Source: Chryseobacterium indologenes (GTDB lineage: Bacteria > Bacteroidota > Bacteroidia > Flavobacteriales > Weeksellaceae). Taken from it: 64,000 nt of DNA. A program made the position numbers and the translations under genes. Below are positions 33,979 through 42,163 of this stretch, in pieces. The notes beneath the pieces are model-generated. The model searched no databases. It was not told the origin of the DNA and saw nothing but the letters and a program-made list of their open reading frames with translations. Where the stretch lies: contig NZ_CP018786.1 in assembly GCF_002025665.1 (NCBI RefSeq), forward strand, positions 372,001 to 436,000, written 5' to 3'. Position 1 is the stretch's first letter. Every line of letters starts with the position of its first letter.

Positions 33979-36237
33979 TTATCTTGTTCTACTTTTAATA
34001 GCATCTGAAGCACCTTCGATGTCTCTTACCTTTTTGATTTTCTGGTTTCCGAAATTATAGGTAAGACTTACGATTAAGCTTCTGTTGTAACGGTTTTGGT
34101 GGACATAATTATAGTTCCCGTTTTCCTGGAAGTCTTCAATTTTAACGATGTTGGTATTCAGTACATCATTTACATTGACTGCGAAAGTCCAGTCATTCCA
34201 CATTTTCTTAAGGCTAAGGTCTAAACTCATCAAGTTTTTCAATGAACCAAGCTCAATCTGCTGTTTATCTACAAAGAAGTAATTAAGTCCGAAGAACCAT
34301 GTTTTCTTTTTATCAAGACGAACGGTGTTGTTGGTTTGGATCAAGAGACTGGTAGAATTGGTTTTATTGGTGTATGTAATAAATTTTCCATTCGTACCTT
34401 TTTCATCTTTGAATCTGTCTCCGGTTGTAGGATCAGTATCAAGGCTTCCATTGTTGATATTATGTTGTACCCCGATATTGAAATTGGTTGTCCAGTATTG
34501 CTTGAAAAATGACTTTTGAATACCTACCATTGCAGACATTTCCTGTTTATTCCCAAAATTGGTTCTGATATATCTCAATGCCGGGTTTTCTCCTTCCTTC
34601 CCGGCCGGTGATACCGGATATCCCTGAAGCGGCACCTGCGTAATCACATCCTGAATATAAGAATGGTTTAAAATCAGGAAATAGGAATTTTTGAACATAT
34701 AGGTAAGCTCCTGATTATAGTTGGAAGACGCCTTTACAAATGGGTCATTCTGAGTATAATTATCATCTGTAAGAATGTTCCTTACCGGATTAAGTTCCCA
34801 GAAACTAGGTCTTCTCATTCTGCTAGAGAAGGAATAAGAGATATTATTTTTATCATTAATTGCATAGTTCAGGCTTAGATAGGGAAGAAGGTTTTTGTAA
34901 TTTCTTTCAATTCTTCTAAGGGCTTCTGTGGGAGCGTTGTCAGAAGTTCCAAGACTGTTTGTGATCTCATATCGGGCACCTATTTTTCCGGAAAGTTTGT
35001 CGGAAATCTTTTTCTCAACGGTAATATACATTCCGTAGATGTTTTCATCATAGATAAAATGGTTGGGCTTTGAATCTGGAGTTTTTACAGGATTAAAAGA
35101 ATAAGTTATGTTTTTAGAATCGTTATCTGTTTTGGTTTTATTATAATTTCCACCTATAGACACGGTCAGATCATTTTTAAACTTTTGATTATAATCTATC
35201 ATTCCTGAGAAATTATTAATGATCTGAGGGAGATCCTGCAATACCTGTGTTTTTATTTTTCCTACTTCTCTGTTGATATCCGAAGCAAAGGTTTGGTTAT
35301 CTGTGAACTGAAATCTTCTATAGTTGAGGTAAGCTGCGTTTACATTCAGTTTACTTCCTAATGAATCTGTTTTTAATTCATAATTTAAATTCACAGAATT
35401 GTTATAAGATCTTGAATCTTCACGGTTTTTAGACCACGTATATTCTGTATTTGTTTTTTTAATGGTATTAAATAAATCTACCGTTGAATTATAACTTTTA
35501 TTGGCCCATGTGTTCCATGATAATGCAAGATTGCTTTTATCATTCAGTTGATAATCAATATTCAGATAACCACCGATGTTTTTATTCGGATCATCTACAT
35601 CTCCTACGGATTCATTAGAAGTTTTGGCAGTCCCATTTCTTAAAGTATAGGTTTGTGGCTCAATATTTTCACCCCCACTAAGGCTGGCGCTTATTCCCAG
35701 TTTGTTTTTTCTATAGTTGGCTGAGAAGCTCGCCTGACTTCCGTTATATTTATTGGTAGTGTTAGACATTCTCATATTTCCATTGAGACCATCACTCATT
35801 TTTTTCTTTAAAACGATATTGATGATCCCATCTGATGATTCTACCTGGTACTCACTTCCGGGTACTGTAATCACTTCAATTTTCTGGATATTTTCTGCCG
35901 GAGTATTTTTCAGAAACTGAGCCAGAGACTCAGAATCCATAGTGCTTTTTCTGCCGTTGATAAAGATCAGCGCATTATTTTTTCCAGCAATTTTCAATGT
36001 TTTATCATCTGTGGAAGATAATAACGGAGTCTGTTTAAGGAGATCAAAAGTGGTATTTCCTTTGGCTACAGGAGATGCTGCTACATCATATACAAAACGG
36101 TCACTTTGCTTTTTGAAAACCTGTTTTGTGATGGTAACTCCTTCTATATTTTTTGTTTTTGCCGTATCAGATTTCTTTTCCTGAGCAAATGCACAAGTAC
36201 CAAATACGATGGCCATTGACAAAATTATACGTTTCAT
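33979..36237 (-). CDS. Outer-membrane beta-barrel receptor-like protein (copy 2)
   Basis: The 752-residue protein has a signal peptide (MKRIILSMAIVFGTCAFAQ), a plug-like region (TFDLLKQTPLLSSTDDKTLK, NALIFINGRKSTMD, IQKIEVITVPGSEYQVES) at residues about 55-150, and a long barrel of aromatic strands ending with a YNFGNQKIKKVRDIEGASDA tail. It belongs to the same family as 20240-22414 and is a paralogue of the gene directly upstream, sharing motifs such as FKKQSDRFVYDVA and PGSE. Ligand unknown. It is the second gene of a two-gene unit. Confidence 0.9.
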   Translation of the reverse strand: MKRIILSMAIVFGTCAFAQEKKSDTAKTKNIEGVTITKQVFKKQSDRFVYDVAASPVAKGNTTFDLLKQTPLLSSTDDKTLKIAGKNNALIFINGRKSTMDSESLAQFLKNTPAENIQKIEVITVPGSEYQVESSDGIINIVLKKKMSDGLNGNMRMSNTTNKYNGSQASFSANYRKNKLGISASLSGGENIEPQTYTLRNGTAKTSNESVGDVDDPNKNIGGYLNIDYQLNDKSNLALSWNTWANKSYNSTVDLFNTIKKTNTEYTWSKNREDSRSYNNSVNLNYELKTDSLGSKLNVNAAYLNYRRFQFTDNQTFASDINREVGKIKTQVLQDLPQIINNFSGMIDYNQKFKNDLTVSIGGNYNKTKTDNDSKNITYSFNPVKTPDSKPNHFIYDENIYGMYITVEKKISDKLSGKIGARYEITNSLGTSDNAPTEALRRIERNYKNLLPYLSLNYAINDKNNISYSFSSRMRRPSFWELNPVRNILTDDNYTQNDPFVKASSNYNQELTYMFKNSYFLILNHSYIQDVITQVPLQGYPVSPAGKEGENPALRYIRTNFGNKQEMSAMVGIQKSFFKQYWTTNFNIGVQHNINNGSLDTDPTTGDRFKDEKGTNGKFITYTNKTNSTSLLIQTNNTVRLDKKKTWFFGLNYFFVDKQQIELGSLKNLMSLDLSLKKMWNDWTFAVNVNDVLNTNIVKIEDFQENGNYNYVHQNRYNRSLIVSLTYNFGNQKIKKVRDIEGASDAIKSRTR

Positions 36238-36282
36238 GTTGTTTTTATTTAAGAGTGGATTTAGTGGTATAGGTTGTATAGA

Positions 36283-38544
36283 TTAGGTTCTTGATTTTAC
36301 AGCATCGTTGGCTGATTTCATTTCCCTTGCTTTTTTCAGTTTCTGGTTTCCGAAATTATAGGTAACACCGATGCTCATGAGCCTTGGATAATTGAAGTTG
36401 GTGATATTATTAAACTTTCCGTTAGGCTGTACTCCTCTTACTCTGTAGAAGCTTTGATTAAATAAGTCACTCACTTCCGCTACAATCGTCCAGTCTCCGG
36501 CAATTTTTTTCAGACTTAAATCGAAACTCTGTCTCGCTCCGATCATTCCTCCTTCCATTGCGGTCTGGCTGGCAAAGAAGTAATTAACCCCTAAGAACCA
36601 GTCTTTTTTAGAAGAAAGTCTGATGACATTATTGATCGTTGCAGACATATTGTAGTTTTTTACATCAATGATATATGGTTCCAGTGACTCGGATTCGTAC
36701 TGACCCAGTTGAGAAGTGGGATCTTCCCATACTCCGCCTTTGTAGGTAACATAGCCCAAATTGACAGAATAGTTGGTTGTCCATATGTCTTTGAACCATG
36801 ATTTGTTCATTCCCAGCGTAAGTGCGAGCTCTCTGTTTTTACCGTAATTGGTTCTTATATACCTTAAAAATCTTGTTGTTTTCATGATCATTTTTCCGTC
36901 TGGGCCATAGATTATCTTCCCATTTTTATCTCTTTCTGGAGTGGTTAAAGTTCCCTGTAACGGAAGCATGTCAGAAGCAGATGCATCTTCCACCATATTA
37001 AAGCTAAGATTGGCATAGAATGCATTTTTGTACATATAGTTCAGCTCCTGATTATAAAATTTTGAAGCAAGAACAAATGGATTGTTCTGTGTATAATTCG
37101 TAGGAGTGAAATATGTTCTGGACGGGTTGAGTTCCCAAAATCTTGGTCTTCTGATTCTGCTTGAGAAAGTATAACTCAGATTGTGATCAGAATTGATGGC
37201 ATAATTTAAGTTCAGATAAGGTAAAAGATTGTTGTAGTTTCTTTCGAATCCTGTTTTTTCCAGAATCTCTCCGGTACTTCTGGTCATCTCGTAGCGGGCT
37301 CCTATTTTTCCGGATATTCTTTCAGTCAGTTTACGTTCATAGTTCAGGTAAATACCCAGTATATTTTCTTTATAAATGAAGTGATTGGTTTGTTTAGGAT
37401 CTATCACAAAATCACCACCTATTAATTTGTCTTGTTTGGTATCATTATCCGTGTTCGTATGATTGTAACTGATTCCCATTAACCAAGTTGCGCCTTTAGC
37501 TGTTTTTTTCAGGTAATCGATATTAGCGGCATAATTGTTAATGATCTGAGGGACTGATTGATGAAGCGCAGAATACTTGTTGATCGTATCGTTTGTTAAA
37601 GGAAAACTTTCATTGAAACTTACTTTATCCCTGTTGAACCATAAATAAGAAACGTTTGAGGTAAGCTTACTTCCCAGAGAATCTGTTTTCATCTCATAAT
37701 TCAAATTGAAAGAATGATTTCTGGTTTGCGCATCCTCGTTATTGACTGTTCTGTTATTTAATACTCCGTTTTGCCAGTTGGTAATATCCAGTACAGAATT
37801 GAAACTTTTATTATATCTCATGTTGTAAGAGAATCCAAGACTGTGTTTTTTATTAATCTCATAATCAACATTGAAACCTCCTCCAAAATTTTTATTAGGA
37901 TCATCATTAAATCCGAAAGATTCATTTTTGAAAGTAGGATCTCCGTTTGATAAAGTATATCTCTGTCTGTCTGTCCAGCTTCCCGTTCTGAAATTAGAGT
38001 TACCTGACCATTTTCCCTGTCTGAAATTAAAAGAAGCTCCAGCATTGGGATTATTGTAATAAGCTTGCTCATTCTGCATTTTCAGCGTTCCGTTGTAGCC
38101 GTTATTTTTGCTTTTTTTCATTACAATATTGATTACTCCTTCTTTAGACTCAACCTGAAATTCACTTCCCGGAACTGTAATCACCTCTATTTTTTGGATA
38201 TCCTCAGATGGAGTAGACTTCAGCATTTCAATCAATGCCTCAGCATCCATATTGGTTTTCTTATTGTTGATATAAATCACGGCATCATTTTTTCCCAAAA
38301 TCTTCAGTGTTTTTCCATCAATACTGGAAATCATCGGAGTTTGTTTTAAAAGAGTAAAGGTGTTGGTTCCTTTAGCGATAGATGAAGAAGCTACATCATA
38401 CACCAAACGGTCACCTTGCTTTTTGAAAACCTGCTTCTTGATATTCACTGCATCAATAGCATTTACTTTCATACTGTCTTTTTTCTGCTGGGCAGTGATA
38501 AGTCCACCGAAAAATAGTGCTGCAATAAGAATTTGAGTCTTCAT
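36283..38544 (-). CDS. Outer-membrane beta-barrel receptor-like protein (copy 1)
   Basis: The 753-residue paralogue of the next gene downstream has signal peptide MKTQILIAALFFGGLITAQ, the plug-like motifs FTLLKQTPMISSIDGKTLK, DAVIYINNKKTNMD and IQKIEVITVPGSEFQVES, a barrel, and a C-terminal YNFGNQKLKKAREMKSANDA. Equal length (753 versus 752) and shared order of motifs show a tandem duplication that has since diverged. The 45-base spacer and lack of terminator suggest one transcript. The promoter is at 38594-38636. Confidence 0.9.
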   Translation of the reverse strand: MKTQILIAALFFGGLITAQQKKDSMKVNAIDAVNIKKQVFKKQGDRLVYDVASSSIAKGTNTFTLLKQTPMISSIDGKTLKILGKNDAVIYINNKKTNMDAEALIEMLKSTPSEDIQKIEVITVPGSEFQVESKEGVINIVMKKSKNNGYNGTLKMQNEQAYYNNPNAGASFNFRQGKWSGNSNFRTGSWTDRQRYTLSNGDPTFKNESFGFNDDPNKNFGGGFNVDYEINKKHSLGFSYNMRYNKSFNSVLDITNWQNGVLNNRTVNNEDAQTRNHSFNLNYEMKTDSLGSKLTSNVSYLWFNRDKVSFNESFPLTNDTINKYSALHQSVPQIINNYAANIDYLKKTAKGATWLMGISYNHTNTDNDTKQDKLIGGDFVIDPKQTNHFIYKENILGIYLNYERKLTERISGKIGARYEMTRSTGEILEKTGFERNYNNLLPYLNLNYAINSDHNLSYTFSSRIRRPRFWELNPSRTYFTPTNYTQNNPFVLASKFYNQELNYMYKNAFYANLSFNMVEDASASDMLPLQGTLTTPERDKNGKIIYGPDGKMIMKTTRFLRYIRTNYGKNRELALTLGMNKSWFKDIWTTNYSVNLGYVTYKGGVWEDPTSQLGQYESESLEPYIIDVKNYNMSATINNVIRLSSKKDWFLGVNYFFASQTAMEGGMIGARQSFDLSLKKIAGDWTIVAEVSDLFNQSFYRVRGVQPNGKFNNITNFNYPRLMSIGVTYNFGNQKLKKAREMKSANDAVKSRT

Positions 38545-38867
38545 GATTATTCTTTTTTAATTAATAGCTTGTATGGTTTGTTATTTAACATTGCAAAGAT
38601 ATATAATAAATTTAGTATCATGCAATACAAAGTACTGAAAAATATTTTTAATTAAATTTAATTGATTGATTATCAGTTGGTAAAAATTTAGTTAAAAATA
38701 ATGATTGCCTGACCTTTCTGTATAATAAGACAAATAACAGATGTTAAATGTTACATGGAAGAAAGAAATTAATGAAGATTTTTAATTAAAAAAAAGAGAA
38801 AAACAATAAAATGTACTAGTGATGGACTTTTATTATTAATTTAGTGAAAACTAAAAATTAATACCAT
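38545..38867. other. Divergent regulatory region between the barrel pair and the large lipoprotein
   Basis: These 323 bases hold no gene. They contain the barrel promoter with its inverted repeat (38594-38636) and, at 38836-38843, TTAATTTA, a weak -7-like element 24 bases before the lipoprotein ATG. The middle (38640-38820) is simply AT-rich, without any structure I can name. Confidence 0.5.
38594..38636 (-). promoter_or_regulatory. Promoter with AGTA/TACT inverted repeat upstream of the barrel pair
   Basis: On the minus strand TTG (38625-38623), 21 bases and TATCTTTG (38601-38594) match the Bacteroidota consensus. The -33 box lies inside a 23-base imperfect dyad (38614-38636) with ends AGTA and TACT and an inner TGCA. 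It resembles dyads seen before PadR-type-regulated genes. No such regulator is encoded nearby. Confidence 0.5.
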
Positions 38868-40649
38868 ATGAGAAAATTTTACCTTTTATTTTTATTCTTT
38901 ATCTTATTATTTTCATGTAAAAGTGAATCTTTCGTAGAAATAGATGAAAACCCATCCGATTCTCCCTCTAATTATAGTTTTGGGAATACCACACAAAAGA
39001 ATTTTCAGGGTCTCGTTCTTGATACAAGTGGAAATCCGGTTTCCGGAGCAACAGTTACCATTGGAGCTAACACGGCAACAACTAACCTTAAAGGCCTTTT
39101 TACATTGAAGAATGCTTCGGTAAAAGAAAATTTTGCCCATGTAAAAGTAACAAAAGCCGGTTTTGTAAATGCATCACGGGTTTTAGTTCCTACCAACGGA
39201 ATAAATAGAGTGAATATCATGATGATTCCTGTAACAACAACAGCTACAATTGCCACAGGCTCTATCTCTACCGTTTCATTACCTAACGGAACTAAAGTAA
39301 AATTCGATGGAAGTTTTAAAGATGCCAACGGAAATGTCTATTCAGGAAATGTGAGCGTGGGAGTCTTTCACCTGGCACCATCCAATCCATATCTTAATGA
39401 ATTAATGCCAGGATCTTTTTTGGCAACCAACTCAGCAGGAAATGCCAGAGTGATGGAAACTTTTGGGATGCTCCATGTACAATTAACAGGAAGTTCCGGG
39501 CAGAATCTTCAGATTGCAAACGGCCATAATGCAGAAATTACTGTTCCGGTAGATGCTACACAAACGTCCAGCTCACCAGCCACAATACCACTATGGTCCT
39601 ATAATGAAGATACCGGAATGTGGAAAGAAGAAGGCTCTGCAACAAAGATGGGAAATACCTATGTAGGAACAGTAAGTCATTTTTCCTGGTGGAATTGTGA
39701 TGCACAGTTTCCACAGGCAACGCTGAAAGTAACTGTAAAAAATGCAGCAGGGCAGGTCTTACCCAATGTTAAGGTCGCTTTAATGAGAATTTCTCAAGCA
39801 TATGAAACTTACGGGATGACAGATAATGCAGGAATGGTCTATGGAATAGTTCCGGCAAGTGAGGTTCTTAGCCTAAAGGTTTATGATGTTTGTAATAATG
39901 TAATTTATACATCAAACGTAGGCCCTTTTCCAACTGGAGTCATAACGACTATTTCAGATATTGTTGTAAACCCTTCTATATCTACCAACTATACCATTCA
40001 GGGAGTCCTGAAAACATGTGCTAATGCCAATGTGAGTGATGGTTATGTAGAATTGAAACCAACAGTAAGTACAAATTATTTCCAGTATATGTCAGTCCCG
40101 GTAGATAATAACGGAGGTTTTACATTCAATACTTATTCATGTATAGCAAATCCACAGTTTAGATATGAAGGATTTGATAATGTTAATTTATTGAGTACCA
40201 ATGATGTTACTTTCACAGCAACATCTACAACTATGAATCTGGGGGATATTATGGCTTGTAATTCTGTGAATGAATATATAAATTATAAAATTGATAATCA
40301 GCCTGTTATTAACTTGTCAGGATCGTTCAATGCGCAATGGACAGGGCTTACTTCTACATCACCTAATCTGCCAGCTAAACAATTAAGAATAATCTCTGTA
40401 AATCCAATTGGACCCACTTTCTTTATGACCCAAAACAATATGACGGGCGTGGCTGCAAGTTTTACTTCATATTATGGGTTTGACTTCTCTGGAGGTTCTA
40501 TTACATCCAATAACGGAAATTTGGTTGTCGATATAACTTCTTTCGGAGCTTTAGGAGACTACATTGATTTTACCGTTAATGGAACATATACCGATAATTC
40601 AGGAAATCATACCTTCACAGCAACAGGACATGTGAAACGGGATTTGTAA
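38868..40649 (+). CDS. Large lipoprotein with carboxypeptidase-regulatory-like domain
   Basis: The 593-residue protein has a lipoprotein signal (MRKFYLLFLFFILLFSC, Cys17). Residues about 48-115 form a carboxypeptidase-regulatory-like Ig fold (FQGLVLDTSGNPVSGATVTI, TTNLKGLFTLKN). A further similar repeat lies near 285-350 (TLKVTVKNAAGQVLPNVKVA). Several beta-rich, Ser/Thr/Asn-rich segments follow. It should be a surface or periplasmic lipoprotein. Function unknown. It is monocistronic, between the divergent promoter region and a terminator. Confidence 0.82.
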   Translation: MRKFYLLFLFFILLFSCKSESFVEIDENPSDSPSNYSFGNTTQKNFQGLVLDTSGNPVSGATVTIGANTATTNLKGLFTLKNASVKENFAHVKVTKAGFVNASRVLVPTNGINRVNIMMIPVTTTATIATGSISTVSLPNGTKVKFDGSFKDANGNVYSGNVSVGVFHLAPSNPYLNELMPGSFLATNSAGNARVMETFGMLHVQLTGSSGQNLQIANGHNAEITVPVDATQTSSSPATIPLWSYNEDTGMWKEEGSATKMGNTYVGTVSHFSWWNCDAQFPQATLKVTVKNAAGQVLPNVKVALMRISQAYETYGMTDNAGMVYGIVPASEVLSLKVYDVCNNVIYTSNVGPFPTGVITTISDIVVNPSISTNYTIQGVLKTCANANVSDGYVELKPTVSTNYFQYMSVPVDNNGGFTFNTYSCIANPQFRYEGFDNVNLLSTNDVTFTATSTTMNLGDIMACNSVNEYINYKIDNQPVINLSGSFNAQWTGLTSTSPNLPAKQLRIISVNPIGPTFFMTQNNMTGVAASFTSYYGFDFSGGSITSNNGNLVVDITSFGALGDYIDFTVNGTYTDNSGNHTFTATGHVKRDL

Positions 40650-40665
40650 TCACCGTAGTAAAAAT

Positions 40666-40693
40666 AAAAAGGACCGAAAAGGTCCTTTTTTTA
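40666..40693. terminator. Bidirectional terminator between the lipoprotein and DUF3817 genes
   Basis: AAAAAGGACC and GGTCCTTTTT form a 10-bp stem around GAAAA, with further T on the plus strand and an A-rich 5' flank. Confidence 0.9.
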
Positions 40694-40710
40694 TGTAATA
40701 TATCTATTAT

Positions 40711-41049
40711 TTATTCTCTGTCGAATCGGGCAAGCTTTTTATCTACCCAAACCGTTGCGAAGGGGAAAAATGCAGATAATAAAGCAAAAACAAAATCTTC
40801 ATCATCCCAATTATAAATTTTTCTCGCCGGAAGGCAGAGCAAAAGATAAAGGGTGAAAAATAATCCGTGTAAACTACCAATAACGCTGATGAAGATAATA
40901 GAATATAAATTTTCATCATATCGGATCCAGATCATTGCAACACCGTACAGTAAAAGACATGAAATGGCTTCTGCAAGGCAAATCTGTTTAAACCATTTGA
41001 TAATTTTTTCCTGAGAATATTTTGAGAAAAGTTTTTCGATGAAGTCCAT
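40711..41049 (-). CDS. DUF3817 membrane protein
   Basis: The 112-residue protein has three predicted membrane helices (around residues 24-43, 48-72 and 84-100) and the DUF3817 features ICLAEAISCLLLYGVAM, IGSLHGLFFTLYLLLCL and a C-terminal FFPFATVWVDKKL. The family is widespread and of unknown function. It is followed on its own strand by a terminator, and 84 bases separate it from nadD. Confidence 0.85.
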   Translation of the reverse strand: MDFIEKLFSKYSQEKIIKWFKQICLAEAISCLLLYGVAMIWIRYDENLYSIIFISVIGSLHGLFFTLYLLLCLPARKIYNWDDEDFVFALLSAFFPFATVWVDKKLARFDRE

Positions 41050-41133
41050 TTCTTGAGTTATGAGGTGAGAGTTAAAAGGTAAGAGTCTTTCTCTGGCTTT
41101 TAGTTTTTAGCCTCTCATTTCTGATTTGCAAAA

Positions 41134-41718
41134 TTACTTATAAAAACTGCTACCATCCAAATATTCAAAAACTTCAGGTGGAAGCATAGGTCTTACATTT
41201 TTACCGTCCTTCACCATATTACGGATTTCTGTAGCGGAAAGTTCTATTACCGGAGCCTTGATCAGGGAGATATTTTCATGCTGTAAATATTCAGAATCTT
41301 TTTTCTCTCCTTCAAATACTCTTGGATACACAATGATATGATGATTTTTGATCAGCGTATCAGAATTTTTCCATTTGTGAAGACTCTTCAGATTATCTTC
41401 GCCCATGATCAGACTGAAAGAATAATCAGGATATTTTTCATGAAGGTAAGTTAGCGTATCAATAGTATAACTTGGCTTCGGAAGAGAGAATTCTACATTG
41501 GAAGCTCTCATATTTGGATAATTCTTTACCGCAAGTTGTACCATATCAAGCCTGTTATGGTCATTCAGTAAAGATTTTTTGTCTTTAAAAGGATTTTGCG
41601 GGCTCACTACAAACCAAAGCTCATCCATATCAGAATTTTCCAGAATATAATTGGCCAGAATAAGATGCCCGATATGAATAGGATTGAATGATCCGAAAAA
41701 TAAACCGATTTTTTTCAT
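41134..41718 (-). CDS. nadD: Nicotinate-nucleotide adenylyltransferase
   Basis: The 194-residue protein starts MKKIGLFFGSFNPIHIGHL, the nucleotidyltransferase motif GSFNPIHIGH, and has SPQNPFKDKKSL, PSYTIDTL and IMGEDNLKSLHKWK, as well as the C-terminal SATEIRNMVKDGK. These are the NadD signatures. It adenylates nicotinate mononucleotide in NAD synthesis. It lies downstream of the four-helix-bundle gene on the same strand, with a 33-base spacer rich in TTAGG-type repeats. Confidence 0.96.
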   Translation of the reverse strand: MKKIGLFFGSFNPIHIGHLILANYILENSDMDELWFVVSPQNPFKDKKSLLNDHNRLDMVQLAVKNYPNMRASNVEFSLPKPSYTIDTLTYLHEKYPDYSFSLIMGEDNLKSLHKWKNSDTLIKNHHIIVYPRVFEGEKKDSEYLQHENISLIKAPVIELSATEIRNMVKDGKNVRPMLPPEVFEYLDGSSFYK

Positions 41719-41724
41719 TGTTAT

Positions 41725-41759
41725 AAGGAGTTAGGTTGCAGGAATTAGGGCTTAGGGAG
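41725..41759. repeat. Left TTAGG-rich repeat arm flanking the four-helix-bundle gene
   Basis: The plus strand reads GTTAGG, GAATTAGGG and CTTAGGGAG in close succession. Its complement is the CCTAA/CCCTAA type seen at 42126-42160 and again at 61687-61718. The stop codon of the four-helix gene lies in it. Confidence 0.55.
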
Positions 41760-42108
41760 TTTGAAGTTTTGTAATTACTGCATTCAGCATTTTTGATATC
41801 TCGGATGTTTTTTCGATCAAAATTTGAAAAATTTCAGGATTCAAATAATTTAAATTTCTTGAAATAATCAATTGGGTTTCCAATTCGGTGCTGCTACCTC
41901 TTGCAATTTTCAAAAACTGAAGATAGTCACTAGTAGATCTTCTGGAATGACCTTCAGCAATATTTGATGGAATTGAAATTGAGGATCTGCGGATCTGGCT
42001 TATAAGTCCATAGAGTTCTTCTTTTGGGAAAGCTGTTGTTACTTGATAGATTTCTGTAACGAGATCTACAGATTTTTGCCACACGATTAATTCCTTATAA
42101 TTTCCCAT
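41752..42108 (-). CDS. Four-helix-bundle protein (23S rRNA intervening-sequence/S23 type)
   Basis: From ATG 42108 the product is 118 residues. It starts MGNYKELIVWQKSVDLVTEIY, continues LYGLISQIRRSSISIPSNIAEGHSR, and then RSTSDYLQFLKIARGSSTELETQL. These are the hallmarks of the TIGR02436-type four-helix-bundle family, first known from 23S rRNA intervening sequences. Function is unknown. The gene is bracketed by TTAGG-type and CCTAA-type repeats in opposite orientation, and may have been inserted between nadD and recJ. Confidence 0.88.
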   Translation of the reverse strand: MGNYKELIVWQKSVDLVTEIYQVTTAFPKEELYGLISQIRRSSISIPSNIAEGHSRRSTSDYLQFLKIARGSSTELETQLIISRNLNYLNPEIFQILIEKTSEISKMLNAVITKLQTP

Positions 42109-42125
42109 ATGCATTATACCTTATT

Positions 42126-42163
42126 GCTAAATCCTAATCTCTAATCCCTATTCTCAATCTCTG
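42126..42163. repeat. Right CCTAA-rich repeat arm flanking the four-helix-bundle gene
   Basis: The plus strand reads CTAAATCCTAATC, TCTAATCCCTA, TTCTCAATCTCTGAA. It is the inverted counterpart of 41725-41759. The recJ stop codon (42154-42156) lies in it. Confidence 0.55.
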
